Below are positions 12,018 through 23,479 of a DNA stretch of 64,000 nucleotides, one piece after another. Numbering within the stretch: position 1 is the stretch's first letter; each line of letters opens with the position of its first letter. The notes beneath the pieces were generated by a model. That model did no database searches. It was not told the DNA's origin and saw only the letters and a list, made by a program, of their open reading frames with translations. Where the stretch lies: NCBI GenBank assembly GCA_022828595.1, contig JAKGHH010000004.1:81868270-81932269 (forward strand). Direction: 5' to 3'. The DNA comes from Nelumbo lutea. Taxonomy: Eukaryota > Streptophyta > Magnoliopsida > Proteales > Nelumbonaceae. The translations under genes were made by a program, and so were the position numbers.

Positions 12018-12191
12018 GTTGCTTTTGCTTAGTTATCAGGATGGGCTACCCACTAGTTGTTCCCACATCCCTATACATGGGACATTACAGTTGCACATGA
12101 AGGATTGCGTTGCTTTTGCTTAGTTATCAGGGTGGGGCTATCCACGAATTGTTCCCACATCCCTACACATGGGACATTACAGCTGCACATG
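12018..12191. repeat. 91-bp tandem duplication (two copies)
   Basis: A unit starting GTTGCTTTTGCTTAGTTATC and containing CATGGGACATTACAG is repeated with a 91-base spacing and a few substitutions. The open frame across it (12057-12386) is a by-product of the duplication and shows no domain. Confidence 0.85.
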
Positions 12192-12488
12192 GCATTGGTG
12201 TTTTGTGGTACAAATTGGAAACAGTTTGTGGGTAGAAGATCTAGAATGATCAGGAATCCAAATCTGGTCCCAACTCACAATCCCAACAATGTCCCAACAA
12301 GCCATTGCAGCCATACATTGGGTGCATGCCATGGAGGGCAAGGGAGATGTTCCCTATACTTGGCTTCAGTGGCTTGTTGGGACTAAATCCAAACTCTCAA
12401 TTAAGTTATAACACAAGAAAGAAATAACAGGGTTCAATAGCACTAATTGAAGGAACAAAAGTCAATCATAAAGTGGGTCAGTCTCAAT

Positions 12489-12892
12489 TAAGGGCGTCAA
12501 TGGACTGGTGATTGGACCCTGTTCAAATCAAAATCAAATTGGATGGATTGGATGGACCAATAAGACATATTGAATTGGACTAGTCCAAATTATTTATTGG
12601 ATTCGATTGGACCTGATCTATCCGTAATATATTTATATCGGATTGAGTCAGATTGAACCAAAATCTGATCCATTGATAGAAGATAAGAATATAAGTGTCC
12701 ATAAACTAGGTTTGAGTTAGAACAAATCTAAATTAAAACCAATTTGAACAGATTGGACAGTCCAGACACTGAATTGGACTTGTCCTAAATGGTCTAAAGT
12801 ATTTGTTAATTGGATTGAACCTGGTCCATGTGTAATGGATTCACATTGGATTGGATCAGATTGGACCAAAACTGGTCTAATTGACACCCCTA
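12489..12892. repeat. Degenerate hAT-like MITE (TTGGACTGG family)
   Basis: The left end TAAGGGCGTCAATGG and the right end TTGACACCCCTA form a short imperfect terminal inverted repeat. The interior is full of the words GATTGGA and GGTCCAA, as also seen at the start of the window. The flanking octamers do not match, so the boundary is approximate. Confidence 0.45.
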
Positions 12893-13350
12893 CTCACCCC
12901 AAACCCAAAGTATTAAAAAAAACCTTACATAAACACGAGGTTCAAGTTCAGGCTTGAACTCGATTTGAAATAGAAATATGAGCTCAAATTTGGCATGACT
13001 GAAAAAACTTAGATGCTTGAGCTCAGTTGGCTGGAACTCGACAATGAGCCAAGCTTCATATAAAAAAATAAAAGATACTTATTATGCATAAAAAAATTTA
13101 AAATATTATATATAATATGAATTTGGTTAGGCTTGCAAATTTCATGAGTTGAGCTTCATTTGGGCTCAAGCTCAGCCCAAAACTCAGTTTAAATTGAGTC
13201 AATTCGAGCTTTTCATGAGCTGAACTCAAATAGCTTATGAAAAACATGGTTTGTATTCATTCAAAGCAATGAAAAAGGAAACTCCATTCACATCCTTCAA
13301 TAAAACCATCAAGCCCCATAACATATTTAGGAGACTCCATCCATCCCCAT

Positions 13351-13633
13351 TAGGGATGTAAATGGATCAAATTCGAATCAAATAAGGCAACATCCAAATT
13401 CAAATTTGGCCAGAAAATCCAATATCCAAATTTGATTCAACATTCAACGGATATTGAAAATCAATGTTTGAATTTGAATTCAATTACATATTCGTATTCG
13501 ATTTGATTACTTAAACAGCATGGATAAAATCTCCAAATTTGATCAATTATGATATTCAAATGATCTAAATTTGATTCGATTATATCAAATCTCGAATTCA
13601 AAGTCGAATTTTCAAATACCATTAACACTCATA
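13351..13633. repeat. hAT MITE with perfect 8-bp target duplication
   Basis: The element begins TAGGGATGTAAATGG and ends CCATTAACACTCATA. It is flanked on both sides by ATCCCCAT (13343-13350 and 13634-13641). The interior is AT-rich, with ATTCGAATC-type words like those in the MITE at 4537-4898, so the two probably belong to related families. Confidence 0.85.
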
Positions 13634-14584
13634 ATCCCCATGCAACATCTCATACATTTTTTTTTTCTTTCCAACCTCCAATTAATGACAGCCGAAGAAT
13701 ATATATATATATAGCAAAAGAAAAAAAAAAAAAAAGAGAAAGTAAAAGACTGCGGCCTTGATAATAAAACTTTGCTAAAAAAAATTAAGAATGTTAGGAC
13801 AAACCCATATAAGACAGAAAGATGAAAAAATGGGATGTTTAAGCAATTTACCTAAAGAAATATTAAAAATATCTCGATCAACTTTGTATGACGATGAGAT
13901 TACCTTTATCGATAATGTCTAACACCTCTGATTACTTTTAGATACCACAAAAAAATATTGTAAGAACTAAGAAGGTTTCATGAATGATGTAATTCTCTTA
14001 TATTATGTTTTCTTTCTTAAATAAGCATGATACCATCTATTTTTTTAATATATTTAATATATTTAAAAACAGTACATATTTAAATGATAAGCATGATTCT
14101 AACCCACTTGATACCATCTATTTTTTTAATATATACCATTGACATGTTTTAATCATGTCTCCATCTTAAAAGGTGCCAATGTGTATTGGGGTACATCGGG
14201 GTTTGGGATTGATTACCGCCTACATCCGGGTTTGGGGGTTATGGGTATTGGGGTTGGATTATTCCCATTTTGTAACCCTATGGAGGAAAAAAAGCTTCCA
14301 TTTTTTCTCACCCCTCCACCCCATGAAAAAAATGTTCTATAATATTATAGATTCTCTATCCTTGGGGTCACATAACAACATTCAATCCATACTACTATAA
14401 AATGTTCTCATAGAATTTCTAAAATTTTGGTTGGACAAAAATTATTCTTCTATTTGACATTTTCTGTGGTCTAAATAAGGATAAAAGAGGTATTCCACAA
14501 CATGTTGATAAAATCTATTTAAAGACTGAAACTAATGATTGTAATTGCCCAACACGTATTTAACGATAATCAAAAGTTCCCAAG

Positions 14585-14709
14585 GCTCGGTTTGGAAGAA
14601 GTACAAATATACAAATACAAATATGTACACTGCAAAACCTTTTATTTTGAACTATTTTATGTGTATTTACACTATACATATTTGTATTTGTATTCCTTCC
14701 AAACTGAGA
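14585..14709. repeat. Short hairpin MITE
   Basis: GCTCGGTTTGGAAGAAGTAC at the left is mirrored by TTCCTTCCAAACTGAGAC at the right. Pairing continues inward through ACAAATACAAATATGTA. The whole 125-base unit can fold into one stem. No clear target duplication and no ORF. Confidence 0.55.
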
Positions 14710-15506
14710 CTAAAGTATATTTAATTCTTCACTCCTCTTTTGCGTTTGGCCATTGCGTATTTCTATTTCATGTATTATTCTCTTGAATTGTTATCAGGTC
14801 CATGTGTTTCAATTGGCCCTTGTGTTGAATTAATAATTTTTTTTATTAAATGGGTAGTGCTAAAGTATTGATCAATATCCATATATTAATGTCTAACGAT
14901 AACAATTTAATTACGGTTTGATTGTTCTTCCACCTCCCAGAAGGGCAAAAAAAATAAACAGCAGTGATACCAAATTAATTGGGAAATGACATGCTTGTAG
15001 GATTGTAGCATTTTTAGTTAATAGTTTTCATGATCAACTTTCTTTGTATATAGCATACATTACAATGACCCATTTCATTACTTAGCTTTACAGATGTGGA
15101 TTTGGGTATATGCAGGTTCACCACCCAACCCACTAACATCCTTCTTGGGATGAAAGTAGGTTCAAACCTATGAGAGAGTTCCACTATGCATTTAAGTCCA
15201 CACTTGAATTTCCTTTCTTTCTTTTGATAGTTTATGATTTTTAGTTTGAAAATTTTGAAAGAAAATTACAAATTATAAAATTGTGTGAAGGAAAGACATG
15301 TTGGATGTGTTTACCATTAACAATTATGTTTGAAATGGTTTCCATTAGAAATTGTGCCAATATGAATTTTTTGCATAAAAAAACTTGAAACTTAATATCA
15401 AAGTCCAAAAATAAATAAATAAACTAGATGTAGAAAGGTCACTAATTCAATCATTTTAACAAATCCCAACCTAACAAAATAATAGAAATGCAAGGAAAAA
15501 ACATTG
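14710..15506. other. AT-rich intergenic DNA, nothing recognised
   Basis: I see no gene, RNA or repeat boundary in this stretch, which leads into the AAT microsatellite. Confidence 0.4.
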
Positions 15507-15574
<68 letters not shown>

Positions 15575-15598
15575 CATAATAATAATAATAATAATAAT
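15507..15598. repeat. (AAT)n microsatellite
   Basis: About thirty AAT/ATA units with one CAT interruption near 15575. The Tat element inserted into this tract; a short AATAAT piece continues on the other side at 25729. An open frame on the minus strand across it is only a run of Tyr codons. Confidence 0.95.
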
Positions 15599-16530
15599 TG
15601 ATGCGGCACGATCCGGACACTCCTAGCTGGCTGCTGACTGGCTCCTTATTGGCAACGAACGGCACCTGAGAAGATGAAGAAGAAGGATTCCCGGGGATTT
15701 GCCCGGCAGGAATACTCCGAATCTTAAGTTAGAATGCTGGGGAGGAATGAGAGAGAGAGTATAAAAGGCTAAGAGTGCAGATCACGCTAGATCACTATGT
15801 CTCAAGATTAGCTCGTGAGCGAGTAAAAGTGCAAATTCAGATCTCAATCCGAGAGAGAGAGAGAGAGAGAGCCTGTCTCTCCACTTTAAGGGCTTTTATA
15901 GGGGCATTCTTATCAAATCCAGCGTAACCGCCACTGGGCTCCTGTCATAGCCGTTATCTACTAGGGCTGCGCAGGTGATCGTTACAACGTACTGCCTACG
16001 CAACCGAGTGACACATCTCCGAAGGGACAGGCACGCCACCATTTGTTGAGAGACGTGGGGCAAACTATCAATCGGGCAGGGACTACGCAGTCAATTGAGA
16101 GACGTGGCACAGTCTGACGGGTATGGTCTTGTCAGATGGAAGCTTCCTGAGAGCGTCGCATCACAGTCTCAAGTTACTTCGTAGCGGGCCATCCTTGCCG
16201 CGAGCTACCTTATAGCAAGCCCTTAGGGGTACTTCAAGGTGACCCTCATCAAGGTTGGTCTTTGGGGCAGTTCTTCTGCCTAGGTGCTGAGCGAGCTGGT
16301 TTCCCTAGCTCGTGAGCTAAAATAATCTTGGAGTATTCCCTTCTCAGTAGCTCGAGGGATCTAGAGCTTGCGTTGTAGCGAGCTCCCCCTACAGAGAGCT
16401 ATGATGTAGCGAGTTGTTCTACAAACTTGTTACCTGGTCGCGGTCAAGCCAGGCTACGGAGTTGTTGCTCATGTTGAGTTAGGTCCATGTGTCATCATCT
16501 CAATAGGTTGGGTCAAATCATCTTCCATCA
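15599..16530 (-). repeat. Tat element 3' LTR
   Basis: Near-identical partner of 24801-25728, with the same TGATG...CATCA ends. It contains a minus-strand TATA box (CCTATAAAAGCC, about 15893-15903) in the sense direction of the element, a GA-rich microsatellite, and a second TATAAAAGG box on the opposite strand near 15761. The two LTRs differ by scattered, mostly transition-type changes. Confidence 0.9.
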
Positions 16531-16852
16531 GTTGCCCCCCACTCTTCGAGCTAAGAGTGTTTCCTTAGCGCGAGGAGTTCATGGAGTGTGACGGATTGAT
16601 TTGACCGAAATTCAAACTTGATTGACTGCTCATATTAAATGCCTACGCGGAAATCAGGGGATTTTATGACTTTTTGAATACCGAAAACGTGTTGAAGTGG
16701 CTCTTAACTCCGGATGTCGTGCAACCGTCACTACCCCAATCATGGGATACGTGCAGCCAGTCACATTTCAGTTTCAGAAGACGTGCGGTTAATTTGACTG
16801 CAAGCCGTCAAATCTGCTTCGATCTGGGCCGTTGATTCGAGGGTATGGTGGC

Positions 16853-16860
16853 TATAAATA
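16853..16860 (+). promoter_or_regulatory. TATA box of the antisense gene in the Tat element
   Basis: TATAAATA lies 37 bases upstream of the first ATG of the antisense reading frame (16890), a spacing compatible with a short 5' leader. It points away from the LTR and is separate from the LTR promoter. Confidence 0.5.
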
Positions 16861-16889
16861 GGAGGACCCCTTGGGCCTCATTTTCTTTC

Positions 16890-18893
16890 ATGCCATCTTG
16901 CTGCCTTCGGGTTCTGAGGTCGCACATTCATCTAGTTTACCCTAGTTTCTCAGTTTACTCCGTTTCGTCTTCTCCGGTGAGTCCCAATCACTGTCAACCA
17001 AGTCTGGGTACCCATACCACACCTACTAGCAGGACGATAACCAAAACGACGATGCTCCCTCGAGCTCGGGGGGAGCTTGGGAGCAGGTTCCGGAGGCTCG
17101 GGAGACCTCCAGTGATGTAGCATCTACTTCCCGAGGGAGGGAGCCTGACACTTTCGGCCCTTCCTCCATGACGGCGGTGAGGCTAAAGTCTCTAATGCGC
17201 AATTTTCACCTCCCTGGGGACCTAGTCTACAGCCTCCCACTGGAAACTTCCCTTGGGAGCATGGTCCTAATGACATAGTTATCTTCCAGGAACATATCGA
17301 GGCTGGCCTACGTCTCCCTTTGCACCCCTTAATAGTGGAAGTGCTAAACCATTTTAACGTCACCATCGATCAACTCCATCCCAACACTATTCGGAACATG
17401 GTTGGGACTATATCTTTGTGTTATGAGTACTATCTTCCTTTGAACCTTGACATCTTTGCCTCCATTCTTTGTATAAAAAATGCCACTCCTGGGGTTCCAT
17501 CGAAGAGGCGCTTTTACTACCTCTCTCCCCACCGCGGTTATAAGCTCTTGCATGAGCTACCGAATAAGATTCCTGCCTGGAAGGGGGATTATTTCATGGT
17601 CCATAACCCCGAGGGGTGGCCCTTCCCTACTTCTTGGAGGGGCGCCATCCAGGACCCCAGGGCTGAGCTGGACCCCGAAACTCAAAAAACGATGTTGTCC
17701 TGGGCATTGATAGGCTTCCTTTGTTCAGACTACTTGACCGAGGAGAAGCTTGTGCAAGCCGGCCTAAGTCCGGGTAGGTTGTTTTTTTAGGTCGCGTAGT
17801 GTCTTGTAGTAATATTGCATGTATACATGCTCTGTTCTTTACCAAACTAATATCTTGTGGTTTCTTTTTTGGTAGCCATCATGTCTGGAGTTGATTCGTG
17901 CTACCTCCTCTCGAGCAACCAGAGGTGCAAAGTGAAGAGGTCGCGCCCCAACCAGACTCCCCCCTCTAGGGGTACCGAGTTTGGGTCTGTTGAGCCAGAC
18001 TTTACCTCTCTGCCGCCTGAAGTTCCACCGCCTTCATCCGAAGAAGGTGCTGGCGGGGTCAGCCTCGAGGAGGGCGAGCTCCTGCAGCAAGGGGTAGTCC
18101 CTCCAGGTCCTTCCCATCTGATTCCCTACCCGCGGTTCCTAGTGGGGAACTGGGAGGGCGTGAATGACTTCGTCGTGGCTCATTGGAGGAGCCAGAGAGC
18201 GATCTATAACAAAGAGGTCGCTAAGTGGGGGGCGACCTCTCACTGCATGGTGGTAAGTGGTCCTTCTCTTCTCCTTCGTCTTTCACTTCCTTTTGCTATC
18301 CTTTGACTCCAGTCTCTTGTTGGCAGGTGAACATCGCCATACACGCCATGGCCCTCCAGACGCACATCCACTCCCGTGATGCTCGTAACCAGAAGGTCAA
18401 CATTCAGAAGCTCCAGGGCGAGCTCGACCGGACTCGGGGCGAGCTCCTTCACACTCGCAAGGGGAGCGAGTCCCAGGAGCTGCTCATCTGAGACCATGAG
18501 GCGCAGATTGTCAGGCTTTCTGGAGAGAGCATGCGCTACAGGGAGGAGTCATCAAGGGTAGCGGCAGAGAGGGAGCTCCTTCGCCAACAGGTTCGAGACT
18601 TGGAGTCCACTCTTCTGAACCGGACTTGGAACTTCGACAACATGGTGGAGGCCGAGCGAGAGAGAGTGGTCTAGGACTTCAAGGACTCTCAGGAGTATCA
18701 CGACCTCCAGATGGAGTATGGCTCGAGCTCGTACCGCTCCAGATTCAAGCTCTGCCGCTGGTTGGTCCGAAAGAAATTTTCCGGGCTCAACCTTGATAGC
18801 ATCACTATGAAGGGTTTGTTTCCCGAGACGGCAAACCGGGCGGAGGAGGAAGAGCCTGACTCCCCGGAGGACGAGGACGAGGTGGACCCCTAA
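16890..18893 (+). pseudogene. Antisense ORF (aORF) of Tat element, gypsy-type transposon domain, broken
   Basis: It runs opposite to pol and lies between integrase and the 3' LTR. A spliced model fits well: exons 16890-16976, 17033-17773, 17876-18252 and 18327-18893, all with GT-AG introns and matching phases. The second exon encodes a core with the words EAGLRLPLHP and QLHPNTIRN, typical of the 'putative gypsy type transposon' domain (PF04195) found in such extra ORFs. The last exon is a Gln/Glu/Arg-rich coiled coil ending in an acidic tail (EDEDEVDP). Damage: a one-base frameshift near 17238, TGA at 18489 and TAG at 18672. Function of these proteins is unknown. The exon 1 start is the weakest part of the model. 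Confidence 0.7.
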
Positions 18894-19360
18894 GGCTAGC
18901 GGCATTAGTTTTCTGCTTCTGATTTCTGGTGGCTCCCGGGTGCCATAAACCCGGTCTTGAAAATATCATTGTTGGGCGGTTGTGCCCTTTTTTCCTGCTA
19001 CTAAACTTTCTCGAGCTGTCTTGCTTGGGTTTTTTTTTTTTTGAGATAGTAATGAAATCTCTTTTCTTCTTCTAAGTATGGTGTGCTCTTTTATTTTTGC
19101 TAAAGCGATCTCGTCACTTTGAGCTATTAGGGCTACACACCCGAAATATGACCTTTCGGCAGTTACGTTTAAGGCATCCCTATAGTATACCGCGGAGTGG
19201 TTACCATGTATGCTCGAACTATACGTTTGTTGCTTATACCTTAGTTCAACCAATGTGTCGAGACGAATCGTGCTTCTTGGGGTTTGAACCCGAGCTGCCT
19301 ATGCCTCTAATATTCCATATTTTGCCTTCGCCACTGAAGCGGCTAAGTCTTTCCTGATGC

Positions 19361-19640
19361 CGAGGTCTTTGTTAGCTCGGTGTTTTAGCCCTTCGGCTGA
19401 GGGGGTGACATAGTCTGCCATTGAAGTCTGCCCATGCCATGGAGGCGACTGGGTCTTGTTGTGCCAAGGTTGTGTTAGCTCGGCATTTTGGCCCTTGGGC
19501 TCCGGGAGTGACTCATGGTCTACTCAGTAGTTTGCCCATGCCATAGAGGCGACTAGGTCTTATTGCATCGAGGTCGTGTTAGCTCGGCATTTTGGCCCTT
19601 AGGCTCCAGGAGTGACTCATGGTTTACTTAGTAGTTATAG
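19361..19640. repeat. 104-bp tandem repeat in the Tat 3' region
   Basis: Three diverged units are set 103-104 bases apart (GTTAGCTCGG at 19371, 19474 and 19578). Each contains a GGAGGCGACT-like block and a GAGTGACTCATGG-like block. The array lies between the integrase end and the antisense gene. Tat-lineage elements are known to carry tandem repeats in this interval. Confidence 0.75.
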
Positions 19641-19649
19641 GTAATATTG

Positions 19650-20594
19650 CCTTAAGTTGACAATATTCCATGCCCAAGGTACTTGTTTCCCTTCAAGGGT
19701 TTCGAGCTCGTACATTCCTTCCTAGATAACTCATTTTACTCGGTAAGGTCTTTCCCAATTCGTTTCGAACTTACCAACGTCGAGCTCAGGTACCATAATT
19801 TTTTGAAGGACCAGGTTGCCAATACGGAGGTTTCGCTTCTTGACCCTGGCGTTATAGTACCGAGCTACTCTTTGTTCATAAGCCGCCATCCAGATATATG
19901 CAAGGTCCCTTACTTTGTCGAGTAGGTCGAGGTTGGCATGTAGCTTGTCTTCGTTTGCCTTGTCATCGTACGCTTTTAGTTGTAGTGAGGGAACCTCAAT
20001 CTCAGCTGGGATGACTGCTTCGGTGCCGTAGGTGAGGTTGAAGGGAGTTTCTCCTGTGAAGGTCTTCTCTGTGGTTCGGTAAGCCCATAGGACGCTGGGT
20101 AGCTCGTCTGCCCATAGTCCATTAGCTCGGTCTAGGCGTGCTTTGAGTCCACAAAGAATAGCTCTGTTCGTGACCTCTGCTTGACCGTTTGCTTGAGAAT
20201 GTGCGACCGAGGTGATATTTTATCAGATCCCCATGTCTTGGCACCAGTTATGGAATTTAATGTCCTCGAACTGCTTGCCGTTGTCAGAAATTAGCACCCG
20301 AGGTAACCCAAAGCGGCATACGATGTTCTTCCAAAAGAAGTTATGGATGTTTCAGGTTGTGATTGTTATGAGAGGTTCGGATTCTACCCACTTGGTGAAA
20401 TAATCCACTGCTACCACTAAGAAACTCCTCTGGCATGTCGTTGGTGGAAATGGCCCAAGTATGTCGATGCCCCATTGTGCGAAAAGCCACAGGCTGGTGA
20501 GGTATTTGAGGTCGGCAACGAGCTGATGGTGGATGTTGGTGTGCTTCTGGAATTTTTCACACTTTCTTACGAGCTCAATGGCGTCTGCTTTCAT
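19650..20594 (-). pseudogene. Tat integrase, decayed
   Basis: The minus strand reads an integrase zinc-region remnant (CEKFQKHTNIHH) followed by the catalytic core with WGIDILGPFP and VAVDYFTKWVE. A second catalytic block (RVLISDNGKQF) is followed by a C-terminal part with YGTEAVIPAEIE. Stops and frameshifts break it into pieces of 80 codons or fewer. The domain order after RNase H fits Ty3/gypsy. Confidence 0.85.
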
Positions 20595-21060
20595 TGTCGG
20601 CCAATAGTATCCCTGTCATAGTGCTTTTTAGGCGAGGGCCCTGCCCCCCAAGCTGATTGACCTGATTGACCACGAGCTGGGAGTCGCTGCAGATGATGAT
20701 GTGCTTAGCTTTCATTTCTTTAGCTAGAGCTAGCCTAGCTATCAACGCTTCGTATTCCGCTTCATTGTTGGATGCTGCAAACTCGAAGCACAGTGCGTAC
20801 TCCAACTTTGTGCCACTTGGGCTGTGCACGACTATTTTGGCTTCACTGCCTTTTGCTGGTTCGAGGAGCCATCTACGTGGAGGATCCAGGGCTCTTCATC
20901 CCAGTTCACGCTTGGCCTCACTAGGAGAGATGCCGCACTGGTAGCAACTTCATGGTGCTCAGACTCGACCGGCCTAGGAGCTTCGGGCTCGCCCGAACTG
21001 GGGGCCTCATGCTCAACCGGCCTGGGGACTTCAGAGCCAAAAGTGCATTCAGCAATGAAA
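20575..21060 (-). pseudogene. Tat second (archaeal-type) RNase H
   Basis: The words ILHVDGSS, ASNNEAEYEAL and IICSDSQLVVNQV mark an RNase H of the type that plant Tat elements carry in addition to the standard domain. It is preceded by a Pro/Glu-rich linker with repeated PRPVE words and interrupted by a frameshift near 20830. Its presence is the main lineage marker. Confidence 0.8.
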
Positions 21061-21101
21061 TCTGCTAAGGCTTGGGCTTTAATAGAAGTCTGCGGCTTAT
21101 A

Positions 21102-22280
21102 TTAGAGATCGTACTCGCTGAGCTCAATGGACCACTTCGTCGATCGACCAGAGACCTCGGGCTTGAGTAAAACCTGCCTCAAAGGTTTGTCGGTGAGGAT
21201 GATAACAGTGTGAGCTTGGAAGTACGGACGGAGCTTTCGGGCTGCAATAACCAATGTGTAGGCTAGTTTTTCTATCTCCGGGTATCTTATCTCTACTCCC
21301 TGTAGCACTTTACTAACATAATAGATAGGTCATCGGACCTGATCTACTTCTTTTATTAGTACCGAGCTGACCACTTCGTTGTTGACTGAGAGGTACAACT
21401 CTAAAACATTGCCATCTTCGGGCCGAGATAAGACCGATATACTAGCGAGGTGTTTTTTGAGCTTGTCGAATGCAAGCTGACAGTCTTGGGTCCATTCGAA
21501 CCCTTTGTTTTTAATTGCCTTAAAGAAAGGCAGGCAACGATTTGCCGATTTGGACATGAAGCAGCTCAGGGCGGCTATTCGGCCATTCAGCCTCTGAACC
21601 TCCTTCATTTTTCGGGGTGGTTGCATGTCTAGAATGGCCTTTATTTTGTCTGGGTTGGCCTCAATGCCGCACCGATTCACGATGTACCCCGGGAATTTAC
21701 CCGATGTGACTCCAAAGGCACACTTGTTCGACTTCAGCTTCATATTGAATTTATGCAGAATTTCAAAAACTAAGTCCAAGTCTTGTATTAAGTTGCAAGA
21801 AAGCTGGGTTTTGACGACCATGTCGTCTACATAACATTCCACCTTTTGGCCAATCAATGGCTCAAATAATTTATTTACAAGTCTCTGGAAGGTCACCCCA
21901 ACATTTTTTAAACCGAAGGGCATGACCTTGTAACAGTACAATTCGAGCTCAGTTATGAAGGCAATTTTCTCTTCATCGGTTGGGTCCATCCTGGTCTGAT
22001 TGTAGCCTGAGTAGGTGTCTGGAAAGCTCAACAACTCATGCCTCGAGGTCGCGTCCACTAGGCGATCAATCCTGGGGAGTGGGAAGCAGTCCTTTGGGCA
22101 AGCTCAATTTAAGTCGGTGTAGTCGATGCACATGCACCATTTACTGTTAGCCTTTTTTACCAGAACGGGGTTGGCCACCCAGCTCGGGTAATGGACTTCC
22201 CTGGTAAAATTGGCTACAAGGAGCTTCTCGACCTCCTCGTCGACTGCCCTCCACCACTCCGAGGCTAGGTTGCATTTCTT
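21102..22280 (-). pseudogene. Tat reverse transcriptase and first RNase H
   Basis: The 22058-21330 frame is a long intact RT fragment with KVMPFGLKN, the catalytic YVDDMVVKT and a thumb region (EANPDKIKAIL). The 21308-21102 frame continues with RNase H (YPEIEKLAYTLV). A stop separates the N-terminal finger (a remnant of the YTDLN..CPKDCFPLPRID block) from the rest. This is the best-preserved part of the element. Confidence 0.9.
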
Positions 22281-23200
22281 CTATCTAATGGGCCTAACTA
22301 TAGAATCAGTATTAAGCTTATGAGTTATGATGCCGGGGTCTATGCTGGGCATTTCTGCTACGGGCCAAGCAAAAACATCTAAATTCTTAACTAAAAAGCG
22401 TACCAGTTTGGATCGTAGGGGCTCCTTGATGGAAGCACCAATCTTAAGTGTTCGGGCAGGGTCCTCTACTAAAGTTGGGATAGAGACGGTCTCCTCCGTA
22501 GGCGCAGCTCGCTCCTCGCTCTGCTCCGTAGGTCGCTCCAACTCGAGGTTGTCGGCCACCTTGGCTTTTCCCTTGAGGGCAGCGACATAGCATTTGTGAG
22601 ACTCTAGCTGGTCACCTCGCGCTACCCCGATGCCAAAGTTCGTGGGGAACTTCATGGCCAAGTAGTAGGTAGACACCACAGCCCGTAAAGCATGGGTAAC
22701 CGGCCAACCTACTATGTTGTTGTACGGGAGGGGGTTGCGACCACCAAGAAGTCATGGTTGAGCCTCACAATGCTAGGCCAGGTGTTGACTTCCACGGGTA
22801 CTGTCACCCTTCCTAGGGGCCGAACTTCCTCTCCACTGAAGCCCACTAGGGGAGTGTCCGCGGGCTTTAAGTCGCTCTCCCGAAGCTGAAGTTTGTCGAA
22901 AGCCATTTTGAAGAGGATGCCCGCAGAGCTGCCCGAATCGACGAGGACTTGCTTGACTTCGAAGTCATTGATCTTCACTTTTATGACGAGCGCGTCGTCA
23001 TGGGGGTAATGGACCCCACATGCATCATCCTCTGTGAAGAAGATGGGGTCTTTTGTCCTTTGTCGCTTTAGAGGGTTATGTCCTTCCCTACCGGTCTCGC
23101 GAGCTGATGCGCGAGTTGCTGCTGAGGTGCAGCTTTTGCGGTTGCTCTGCTTGCCTGCTGGACTCGAGAGCGTCTCTACTTTGCTCCCCTTGTCGACCTG
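22281..23200 (-). pseudogene. Tat aspartic protease and linker
   Basis: The frame 23200-22712 includes a basic N-terminal part and the aspartic protease signature VLVDSGSSAGILF. It is followed by a linker frame (22679-22281) that leads into RT and contains LVRFLVKNLDVFAW. An ATT microsatellite lies directly upstream and reads as a run of Ile codons. Confidence 0.85.
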
Positions 23201-23201
23201 C

Positions 23202-23202
<1 letters not shown>

Positions 23203-23249
<47 letters not shown>

Positions 23250-23250
23250 T
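23203..23250. repeat. (ATT)n microsatellite inside the Tat gag-pol region
   Basis: About fifteen ATT units between the gag and protease coding parts. On the minus strand they read as poly-Ile in the protease frame. Simple sequence expansion after insertion is the likeliest origin. Confidence 0.9.
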
Positions 23251-23479
23251 TGTACAAAATTTCATAAATATCCGTGACGGATGAGCTCTTCTATCTCATC
23301 GTGGAGGTTTTTACAACTCTTGGTACTATGACCGTGATCTTTATGAAAACTGCAATATAAATTTTTATTATGGGTGCTAGGGTCGGCCTTCAATCGAGGT
23401 GGCCACTTCACATATGGAGCGTCATTGATCGCCATGGGGATCTCAGCCCGTTTTGTGTTGAGGGGTGTGTAGTCCCTTT

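Noticed and set aside
12057..12386. 109-codon frame
   Set aside because: Created by the 91-bp tandem duplication; the two halves repeat the same peptide and nothing else is recognisable.
15471..15665. Poly-Tyr frame on the minus strand
   Set aside because: Pure AAT microsatellite translation.
19361..19640. CRISPR-like array
   Set aside because: The units are head-to-tail tandem repeats without unique spacers, in a plant retrotransposon.
22712..23257. Treating poly-Ile as a membrane segment of the protease protein
   Set aside because: It is the translation of the ATT microsatellite, not a conserved segment.
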